Shown: piece by piece, positions 7,049-12,263 of the stretch
Position numbering within the stretch: position 1 is the stretch's first letter
Layout: each line of letters starts with the position of its first letter
Source of the DNA: Bacteroidales bacterium
GTDB taxonomy: Bacteria; Bacteroidota; Bacteroidia; Bacteroidales; WCHB1-69
Assembly: GCA_017618435.1 (NCBI GenBank)
Contig: JAFZUH010000193.1
Location: forward strand, 1 to 12,263
Reading direction: 5' to 3'
Length of the DNA: 12,263 bases
Made by a program: the position numbers and the translations under genes
The notes under the pieces: model-generated
The model's input: only the letters and a program-made list of their open reading frames with translations
What the model was told of the DNA's origin: nothing
Database searches by the model: none

Positions 7049-8347
7049 TTATTTTTTTGTTTTATCTATAATCGTTTTAACAATTTGCCCATTTTTGTAT
7101 TTTACGCGATAATAAATTTCACCGTTTTCTTTGTAAGAAGACCACGTGCCTATTTTTTCCATGTTTTTGTATTGTCCCTCGTTTTGTTTGTTGCCATTGG
7201 GGAAATATTCAATCCATTTGCCATTGGGGAGATTGTTTGAAAAGGATTGTTTGCGTTGTATATTACCTTTTCTGTCATAAAAAGCCCAAGTGCCTGACCG
7301 TTTGTCTATATTGTATTTACCTTTATTTAAAGGTAGTCCCAATTCACTGAAAGATTCCCAAAAACCTTGTTTCTCATCTTTTTGGAAAGACCCTTTTTCC
7401 TTGATTTTTCCTGTAGGCCAATAGGATATATGTTGTCCGTTACGTAAATTTTTCAGATAGTCTGTCTTGTATGATAACAATCCGGAACTAAACCAGCCTT
7501 GCCATGTGTTGCACATTTTTCCATTGCAGAAATAGCCTTCCGTTTCTTTTTTGCCCGATTCATACCAAGAAATCCATAAACCGTCTTCTTTGTTATCAGA
7601 GAAACTGCCTTCCCGTTGTTTTTTGCCCGATTCGAACCAAGCAGTCCATGTGCCATTGCGTTTACCTGCTTTAAAATCGCCCTGTTTCCATTTTTCACCT
7701 GTTTCGTAATAGTATATCCAAGTGCCGTCTTGATTGCCATTGACAAAATTGCCGCTGCTGCCAATCTGACCATTATTATAATAGAACAACCATTTTCCGT
7801 TTTGTTTTCCTGCAGTCAAATTGCCTTTCATTTCAATTGTGCCGTTGGAATAATACCAAGTGGCTTCACCTTCAATTTCTCCGTGTACGTAATTGCCAAT
7901 AAAAGCAAGTTGCCCGTTGGGGTGATATTCTTTGCAAATACCTTCTATCAAATCGTTTTGATATGTGCAAGTTTTGCTTTCTTGTCCGTTGGTGTAGAAA
8001 AATGTCCAAGTGCTGTCTTTTTGATAATTTTTGAAATAGCCGATGCTTTCTTTTTCTCCGCTTTCATACCATGATTTCAGTATGCCTGTTTGCGGATAAT
8101 ATTCCGATTGAAGTTTACCGCTTTTGTACCATGCTTGCCATTGTCCTATTTTTTGTCCTTGGGCAAAATTGCCTTGCATGGCTTTTTGTCCATTGGTATA
8201 ATAGTATATCCACAAACCCTCTTCTTTGTCGTTGATTAGGTTGCCCTCGCTTTTTTTATTGCCGTTTTCCCAATAATAGATGGTATTGTCTTGGGCGTTT
8301 CCCAAGATATAAAAGCCGAGAAATATAACAATTAATATTTTTTTCAT
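7049..8347 (-). CDS. Secreted MORN-variant (YwqK-like) repeat protein
   Basis: 432 aa from the ATG at 8347, which opens a signal peptide (MKKILIVIFLGFYILGNAQ). An upstream GTG at 8353 adds only two residues. Nearly the whole mature protein is about 17 tandem units of 22-24 residues with the pattern G-x-W-x-x-Y/W-Y-x-N/S-G-x-x-x-x-x-G-x-F/Y-x-x-G/N-x-x. Examples are GLWIYYYTNGQKAMQGNF, GTWIYYYETGEKWKQGDF and GTWTAWFESGKKQREGSF. This is the MORN-variant repeat family (PF07661 type) often labelled 'YwqK family antitoxin', common in Bacteroidetes as exported proteins of unknown role. There is no lipobox cysteine, so it should be periplasmic or surface-located by Sec. No enzymatic domain and no T9SS sorting domain follow; it ends QIVKTIIDKTKK. 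The first and last units are degenerate. It sits 9 bp after the nucleoid-protein gene and 1 bp before rimO. Repeat composition leaves other frames open, but they are shadows. Confidence 0.9.
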   Translation of the reverse strand: MKKILIVIFLGFYILGNAQDNTIYYWENGNKKSEGNLINDKEEGLWIYYYTNGQKAMQGNFAQGQKIGQWQAWYKSGKLQSEYYPQTGILKSWYESGEKESIGYFKNYQKDSTWTFFYTNGQESKTCTYQNDLIEGICKEYHPNGQLAFIGNYVHGEIEGEATWYYSNGTIEMKGNLTAGKQNGKWLFYYNNGQIGSSGNFVNGNQDGTWIYYYETGEKWKQGDFKAGKRNGTWTAWFESGKKQREGSFSDNKEDGLWISWYESGKKETEGYFCNGKMCNTWQGWFSSGLLSYKTDYLKNLRNGQHISYWPTGKIKEKGSFQKDEKQGFWESFSELGLPLNKGKYNIDKRSGTWAFYDRKGNIQRKQSFSNNLPNGKWIEYFPNGNKQNEGQYKNMEKIGTWSSYKENGEIYYRVKYKNGQIVKTIIDKTKK

Positions 8348-8356
8348 AAGCACAAA

Positions 8357-9400
8357 TTATTCTTCTTCAGTAAAATACAATTGATAAAATTGCATGCCCA
8401 TTTCTTCATCAAAGCCTCTTCTGATAAAATCGCGTTTGCCGTGTACATAGACATGAAAGTTCTTGTCCAATTTGATAACGCTTTTCATTATTTTTGCCAT
8501 TTTCTTTACGGCAGGTTCCGAAATATTAAATTCATCAGCAACTTTAATGCCTCGCGATTGTTCAAAGTCGGTTTTGAAAGATTTGAAATTATTGATAATA
8601 TCTTCGTGTTGAATAACGTCTTCCGTATAATCTTCCATAGAAAAATCATCATTTTCTTTGAAAAATTGCATAGAGCGGTTCAACAAGTCGGCTTGTTGGT
8701 CTTTGGTGATGTTGTATTGTTGGGGGAGTTGGTTTTTGACAAAATCATGACACATATTCATCACTTGTTGGGTTTGGAAATATTCATCTTCGTTTTGTTG
8801 CAGTCCCAAAAATGAATCTATCCAATAGAAGGCATTATCGCCACGGGTGGCCTTGTCAAACGCTACTGCCACGCAACCGTTTCCGTCAGTATTGAAAGCG
8901 AGACAGCCTTTGTCTATTTTGCCCAAGCCGTTGCCATATTGCAGTTGTATGTTCAATTGATTGTTTTCGGCTGAAGTTTGAAGAAAAATTTCTTTTTTTT
9001 CAACTTTAAACAAACCTACAGCATCAACCAATTGTCCTTCGTAACAACAATTTTTGAATTTGATGACATAAAATTCGCCTTTGGCAATATTTTCGCTTGC
9101 ACTCATGGCATACAACGATTTTACCAACAAAACAGATTGGGGATATAGCGGATTTTCGTCATTTAAAATAGACATAACAAGTTGATAGGTTGTATTTTGT
9201 TCGCCGTCTATTTCGGGCATGAAATGATAATAGGCTTCTTGTTTGAATGGAGAAATGAAAAATTCGGTCAAGTCTTCATTCATCTCCATAGGAATGGTTA
9301 ATGTGTTTGGAGAAATCATTATTCCTCCCTCCGGATCCATTTGGCTACCTACACGATGAACGGCAAGGCTTACAATTCGGGTGTCTTCGTTAAAAAACAT
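8357..9400 (-). CDS. Nucleoid-associated protein, NdpA/YejK family
   Basis: 347 aa, a normal length for the PF04245 family (37-kDa nucleoid-associated protein). No signal peptide is present, so it is cytosolic. Recognition rests on the overall pattern: an N-terminal LAVHRVGSQMDPEGG block, an acidic central half, FKNCCYEGQLVDAVGLFKVE (about 115-134), GCLAFNTDGNGCVAVAFDK followed by YWIDSFLGL (about 165-195), and a C-terminal helical section with FEQSRGIKVADEFNIS and the end HVYVHGKRDFIRRGFDEE. In enterobacteria YejK binds nucleoids and topoisomerases. In Bacteroidetes the role is not settled. The ATG at 9400 is one base after the wlbA stop, so translational coupling is likely. The reading is confident for the family and open for the function. 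Confidence 0.87.
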   Translation of the reverse strand: MFFNEDTRIVSLAVHRVGSQMDPEGGIMISPNTLTIPMEMNEDLTEFFISPFKQEAYYHFMPEIDGEQNTTYQLVMSILNDENPLYPQSVLLVKSLYAMSASENIAKGEFYVIKFKNCCYEGQLVDAVGLFKVEKKEIFLQTSAENNQLNIQLQYGNGLGKIDKGCLAFNTDGNGCVAVAFDKATRGDNAFYWIDSFLGLQQNEDEYFQTQQVMNMCHDFVKNQLPQQYNITKDQQADLLNRSMQFFKENDDFSMEDYTEDVIQHEDIINNFKSFKTDFEQSRGIKVADEFNISEPAVKKMAKIMKSVIKLDKNFHVYVHGKRDFIRRGFDEEMGMQFYQLYFTEEE

Positions 9401-9401
9401 A

Positions 9402-10349
9402 TTAAAAATTCAAAAATGGATGTTTGCAGTCTTGGGCTTCTTGTGAGATAGCGGCATTTCTGATTTCATAAACCATTTCAATGCACGGTTTTGCCGCTTC
9501 CAAACCAAAGCCTTTACCTGATAAAATATGTTGATAACTAATGGTATGAAGGTCTGTAAATCCGTTTGTGAATTCCAATTCTTCACCTTCAATTTGAATG
9601 GAACGATAGGTGGTTTGTCCTTTTTCTTTGATATGTTGAGGCAAATAAGTAGAATCTACGCTCAAAAACCAACGCACGCGTGCACGTTTGAGTTCCAAAT
9701 AGCCGGCGACAACATGATTGTCTCTATAGTGGACAATATTTGATTTAACCTCTCCAAAAATATATTGCAACATATCGAAAAAGTGCACTCCGATATTGGT
9801 GGCCAATCCGCCGGATTTGGACACATCGCCTTTCCATGAAAAATGAAACCATTTGCCACGGGAGGTGATGTAGGTGAGGTCTATGTCATAGATTTTATCA
9901 CTTTTGTCCGCATCTATTTTTTCTTTTAAGGCCATAATAGTCGGGTGGTGCCTTAGTTGGAGTATGTTATATACTTTTTTGCCTGTTTCTTGTTCCAAGG
10001 CTGCCAAGGCATCTATATTCCATGGGTTTAATACAAGGGGTTTTTCGCAAATAGCATCTGCACCGTTGAGCAAAGCCATTCTGATATGGGCATCATGAAG
10101 ATAATTGGGGGTACAAATACTGAAAATATCCACACAATTGTCTTTTTGCAAATGTCTTAATTTATATATATGTCTTTCAAAACGCTCCGGTTCTGTAAAA
10201 AAATCGGCTTGCGGAAAAAAACTGTCAATTATTCCTACGCTGTCGTTTTTGTCTAATGCGACCAATAAATTATTGTTTGTTTCTTTTATTGCTTTTAAAT
10301 GACGGGGAGCAATATATCCGGCTGCTCCAATTAAGGCAAAATTTTTCAT
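9402..10349 (-). CDS. wlbA: WlbA/WbpB-type UDP-GlcNAc-uronate (UDP-GlcNAcA) 3-dehydrogenase
   Basis: 315 aa Gfo/Idh/MocA oxidoreductase. The N-terminal Rossmann fold starts MKNFALIGAAGYIAPRHLKA (residues 1-20). DSVGIIDSFFPQADFFTEPERF (36-57) is characteristic of WlbA/WbpB. The conserved E102-K103-P104 motif supplies the usual catalytic-site lysine. GGLATNIGVHFFDML (180-194) carries the expected histidine (about 189). The enzyme oxidises C3 of UDP-N-acetyl-glucosaminuronate as the second step of the pathway to UDP-2,3-diacetamido-2,3-dideoxy-uronic acids. WbpE-type aminotransferase and WbpD/WlbB complete it. The acetyltransferase is the gene 9 bp upstream, which strengthens this over other Gfo/Idh members. 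No aminotransferase, UDP-GlcNAc 6-dehydrogenase or epimerase is in the window. Confidence 0.9.
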   Translation of the reverse strand: MKNFALIGAAGYIAPRHLKAIKETNNNLLVALDKNDSVGIIDSFFPQADFFTEPERFERHIYKLRHLQKDNCVDIFSICTPNYLHDAHIRMALLNGADAICEKPLVLNPWNIDALAALEQETGKKVYNILQLRHHPTIMALKEKIDADKSDKIYDIDLTYITSRGKWFHFSWKGDVSKSGGLATNIGVHFFDMLQYIFGEVKSNIVHYRDNHVVAGYLELKRARVRWFLSVDSTYLPQHIKEKGQTTYRSIQIEGEELEFTNGFTDLHTISYQHILSGKGFGLEAAKPCIEMVYEIRNAAISQEAQDCKHPFLNF

Positions 10350-10358
10350 ATTGATTAA

Positions 10359-10931
10359 TTATAAGATTTCAGAGACAATATTATTTTCCAATTTATATTT
10401 TATTCCGCTTTCTTTACAAGTGGCAAAGCCGTGTTCGTCAAAATGCAACTTGCAACCGTTACGGCTCATCCAGCCTGTTTGTCTGGCAGGGTTGCCAACC
10501 AAAAGGGCGAAGTCTGGCACATGTTTGGTAACAACGGCACCTGCACCGATAAAGGCAAATTTGCCTATATTGTGCCCGCAAACAATTGTTGCGTTGGCTC
10601 CGATGGTGGCTCCTTCGCCGACATGGGTTTTGAGATATTGGTTTTTTCGATTGATTGCACTACGAGGATTGATAACATTGGTGAAAACCATAGAGGGACC
10701 CAAAAAAACATTGTCATCACAAGTTACACCTGTATAAACAGATACATTGTTCTGTATTTTCACATTATTGCCCAAAACTACTTCGGGAGAAATGACAACA
10801 TTTTGTCCGATATTACAATTTTCCCCTATCGTACAATTGGACATAATATGTGAAAAATGCCATATTTTTGTACCTTTTCCAATTTTACAACCTTCGTCTA
10901 TTATTGCGGTTTCGTGTGCTTGATAGTCCAT
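10359..10931 (-). CDS. wlbB: WlbB/WbpD-type UDP-amino-sugar N-acetyltransferase (hexapeptide repeat)
   Basis: 190 aa from the ATG at 10931. A TTG at 10958 would extend the frame, but it overlaps the promoter-like TATCTTTG, so ATG is preferred. MDYQAHETAIIDEGCKIGKG, then GTKIWHFSHIMSNCTIGENC, matches WbpD/WlbB start to end. Left-handed beta-helix hexapeptides run through about residue 145: CNIGQNVVISPEVVLGNNVKIQ, VTCDDNVFLGPSMVFTNV, VGEGATIGANATIVCG and AFIGAGAVVTKHVPDFALLVGNPAR. The C-terminal tail (SRNGCKLHFDEHGFATCKES) is also typical. It acetylates the 3-amino group of UDP-GlcNAc(3NH2)A, the step after WbpE. It heads the five-gene run, 9 bp before wlbA. Confidence 0.9.
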   Translation of the reverse strand: MDYQAHETAIIDEGCKIGKGTKIWHFSHIMSNCTIGENCNIGQNVVISPEVVLGNNVKIQNNVSVYTGVTCDDNVFLGPSMVFTNVINPRSAINRKNQYLKTHVGEGATIGANATIVCGHNIGKFAFIGAGAVVTKHVPDFALLVGNPARQTGWMSRNGCKLHFDEHGFATCKESGIKYKLENNIVSEIL

Positions 10932-10945
10932 ATCTTTATTTTTGG

Positions 10946-10953
10946 CAAAGATA
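10946..10953 (-). promoter_or_regulatory. -7 box (TATCTTTG) of the wlbB–rimO operon
   Basis: TATCTTTG on the minus strand fits TAnnTTTG exactly and lies 14 bp before the wlbB ATG. I see no convincing TTTG at the -33 distance; the upstream sequence is T-rich (around 10979-10985, slightly far). If used, the mRNA leader would be only about 8-12 nt. The preceding terminator (11155-11181) means this operon needs its own promoter somewhere in the gap, and this is the best candidate seen. Confidence 0.5.
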
Positions 10954-11007
10954 CGCAAAAAAAATGAATCTTGGGGCTAAAAAGTTTATTTTCTTTTTCT
11001 CACAGCA

Positions 11008-11041
11008 AAACCTTTTCTTTTAGTGGAGCGAAAAAAGGTTT
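11008..11041. repeat. Inverted repeat, 9-bp perfect stem, in the 285-bp gap
   Basis: AAACCTTTT (11008-11016) and AAAAGGTTT (11033-11041) pair perfectly across a 16-nt loop. On the plus strand it is followed by ATTTAATG, on the minus strand by TGCTGTGAG, so it is not a clear terminator. It is one of four stem-loops between the cargo gene and wlbB. Confidence 0.5.
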
Positions 11042-11052
11042 ATTTAATGTGT

Positions 11053-11073
11053 CCGTACAAAATACAAATACGG
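11053..11073. repeat. Short inverted repeat CCGTA/TACGG
   Basis: CCGTA (11053-11057) pairs with TACGG (11069-11073) around an 11-nt A-rich loop. It is weak on its own and listed because of its neighbours. Confidence 0.3.
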
Positions 11074-11091
11074 CTGCCATAATAAAACAAA

Positions 11092-11125
11092 CCTGCAAAT
11101 TATTTTCCACCTCTTAATTTGCAGG
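11092..11125 (-). terminator. Long hairpin, 11-bp perfect stem, possible second terminator
   Basis: CCTGCAAATTA (11092-11102) and TAATTTGCAGG (11115-11125) pair perfectly across a 12-nt loop. Read on the minus strand the stem is followed by TTTGTTTTATT, an interrupted T run, so it could act as a backup terminator behind the hairpin at 11162. It could equally be part of a small structured RNA. It lies about 90 bp beyond the cargo stop codon. Confidence 0.5.
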
Positions 11126-11154
11126 GATATTCCGACAGACTCAATGTCCGCAAC

Positions 11155-11181
11155 AAAAAAAGGGACGATATACATCGTCCC
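11155..11181 (-). terminator. Intrinsic terminator of the T9SS cargo gene
   Basis: GGGACGAT-ATAC-ATCGTCCC (11162-11181) is an 8-bp perfect stem with a 4-nt loop. On the minus strand it is followed at once by seven T's (complement of the A run 11155-11161). It begins 36 bp after the cargo stop codon. This is the best terminator in the window and separates the cargo gene from the wlbB operon. Confidence 0.88.
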
Positions 11182-11216
11182 CCAAATATTTTAATTATAA
11201 ACCAAATTTCAATGTT

Positions 11217-12263
11217 CTATTCTTTGACGAATTTTATTTTCTGATAGCCTGCCGACAATACATATACACCCTTGGCAAGGTCGGCTATGTCTATGCTCAT
11301 ATTTTCGGTGACAGGTTGTTGTTTCACTTTTCTGCCTGTCATATCGTATATTTCCACTGCTTTCACATTTGTTTCCGTCAAGCCGTTTACATACAGCATA
11401 TTCTTGGCAGGATTCGGATAAACGCTGACTTGTGCATTTGTTGCCTCAGCATCTTCTATGGCTGTGGTATTCTTTTCGGTAACATTTACATCATCTATAT
11501 ACCAAATATGTCCGTTTTTACCCTTATATTTGAATGCGATATATATGTTTTGACCTTTATATGCCGACAAATCAACGGTAACTGTCTTCCAAGAAAGAGA
11601 CGGACTTGTCTGTTTACATACTTCTTGAAAACTGCTTGTGGCGTTTGTAGTTTTGCTTACCCATACTCCTTCGTACCGATAATCATCGGGTGCACTCTCA
11701 TACGTTTTAAATGTCAAAGTAACAACATTGCTGGTACTTTTTATGGCTAATTTTGGTGAGATGAGCCAACCTTCTTGTATAGAATCGCTCAAAAAACCGT
11801 GACAAGCGGTATGTTTTCCTGTTGGTACAGTAATCTCACGTTCTCCTCGTCTGTGCCAATACGATGTTTGCCATTTATTATATTTGTCAATATCACGTTT
11901 CTCCCAACAAGCCCATGAAGTGGCACCGTTTTCAAAGCTTTCATAAAATGGTAAAGAACGAACAGATGTACTTGCACAAGTAGGTTCGTTTACATACATT
12001 TTTATGATATTTTCACAACTGGTAGGGGAATATTTTACGCTGCCGTCTTTCCATATCTTACTGGTACCTCCCATTTTCCCCGCATAATATACGCCAGCGG
12101 TATTGGCAACAACGGAATTTATGTTGCAACTGCCGGATACGGTATGACTATGTAAAACGGAACCGTTTTTCCATACTTTCAATGTTGAACCTTCCCAACC
12201 GCAAACATAAATATCACCCGCATCGATATACATATCATTTACACAGGCATCATTACTGCTTGA
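11217..12263 (-). CDS. T9SS cargo protein with anchor-J/cleaved-adhesin domain and type A sorting domain (N-terminus outside window)
   Basis: 348 codons are open to the window edge without a stop. The Met at 12233 is internal, so the gene is 5'-partial. Residues (from the edge) 1-95 hold two 40-residue repeats, each a G-x-(I/V)-Y-x-(C/A)-G strand then G-(S/T)-x-K-(V/I)-W-K-(N/D)-G-S-V. More copies probably lie upstream, and a third is cut off at KMYVNEP. Residues about 103-262 form a choice-of-anchor J / cleaved-adhesin-like jelly roll: LPFYESFENGATSWACW, GWLISPKLAI, LTFKTYES, WKTVTVDLSAYKGQNIYIAF, IWYIDDVNV. Residues about 278-348 are a Por-type sorting domain: VSVYPNPAKNMLYVNG, AVEIYDMTGRKVKQ, KGVYVLSAGYQKIKFVKE. 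T9SS carries such proteins across the outer membrane, removes the domain and usually anchors them to lipopolysaccharide. The role is probably adhesion or matrix binding; no catalytic domain is visible in this part. Confidence 0.9.
   Translation of the reverse strand, partial: SSSNDACVNDMYIDAGDIYVCGWEGSTLKVWKNGSVLHSHTVSGSCNINSVVANTAGVYYAGKMGGTSKIWKDGSVKYSPTSCENIIKMYVNEPTCASTSVRSLPFYESFENGATSWACWEKRDIDKYNKWQTSYWHRRGEREITVPTGKHTACHGFLSDSIQEGWLISPKLAIKSTSNVVTLTFKTYESAPDDYRYEGVWVSKTTNATSSFQEVCKQTSPSLSWKTVTVDLSAYKGQNIYIAFKYKGKNGHIWYIDDVNVTEKNTTAIEDAEATNAQVSVYPNPAKNMLYVNGLTETNVKAVEIYDMTGRKVKQQPVTENMSIDIADLAKGVYVLSAGYQKIKFVKE

Noticed and set aside
7616..8074. 152-codon plus-strand reading frame opposite the MORN-repeat gene, and a 106-codon minus-strand frame at 7453-7773
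   Set aside because: Both are by-products of the repetitive composition of the MORN gene. They show no signal peptide, motif or start context, and the true frame has clear repeats.
7049..8347. Reading the MORN protein as the antitoxin of a toxin-antitoxin pair
   Set aside because: It has a signal peptide, and no small toxin gene is beside it. The antitoxin label comes from family naming rather than from anything in this sequence.
10351..10853. Two plus-strand frames of 128 and 140 codons opposite wlbB
   Set aside because: They overlap a well-recognised hexapeptide acetyltransferase and their translations look unlike any protein family.
10932..10958. TTG start at 10958 for wlbB
   Set aside because: It overlaps the TATCTTTG promoter box, and family members start near MDYQAHETA, matching the ATG at 10931.
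12231..12233. Treating the ATG at 12233 as the true start of the cargo gene
   Set aside because: The frame stays open to the window edge, the Met lies within a repeat unit, and no signal peptide follows, so the gene is 5'-partial.

Overview
The window is AT-rich and every gene reads on the minus strand. The gene content and motifs point to a member of the Bacteroidota, most likely Bacteroidales: promoters of the TAnnTTTG type, a DUF6089/PorG-like barrel–uppS–bamA–ompH cluster, and an extracellular protein ending in a type IX secretion (T9SS) type A sorting domain. The species cannot be told from the sequence. No rRNA, tRNA, CRISPR array, insertion sequence or phage gene was seen. The ends cut two genes: the T9SS cargo lacks its N-terminus at the right edge, and the OmpH/Skp-like chaperone lacks its C-terminus at the left edge.

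In transcription order (high to low coordinates) there are three blocks. (1) 12263-11217 holds the 3' part of a T9SS cargo gene with two 40-residue repeats, a choice-of-anchor J / cleaved-adhesin type domain and a sorting domain. A strong intrinsic terminator follows. The gap to the next gene is 285 bp and holds several further inverted repeats. (2) 10931-5701 is a tightly packed five-gene run with 1-9 bp gaps: wlbB/wbpD acetyltransferase, wlbA/wbpB dehydrogenase, a NdpA/YejK-type nucleoid-associated protein, a secreted MORN-variant repeat protein, and RimO. A TATCTTTG box sits just before wlbB. (3) 5578-1 is an envelope operon behind a good Bacteroidetes promoter (TTG-20 bp-TACCTTTG): two tandem DUF6089/PorG-like outer-membrane proteins, uppS, bamA and ompH.

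The joint theme is the outer membrane. BamA and OmpH/Skp insert and chaperone barrels, and UppS makes the lipid carrier for glycans. PorG-like proteins belong to the T9SS in Porphyromonas. In P. gingivalis the Wbp/Vim sugar pathway supplies the linking sugar placed on the C-terminus of T9SS cargo. Finding wbpB and wbpD homologues between a T9SS cargo and PorG-like genes is therefore suggestive, but the same enzymes also serve ordinary O-antigen or capsule synthesis, and the partner enzymes are not in this window.
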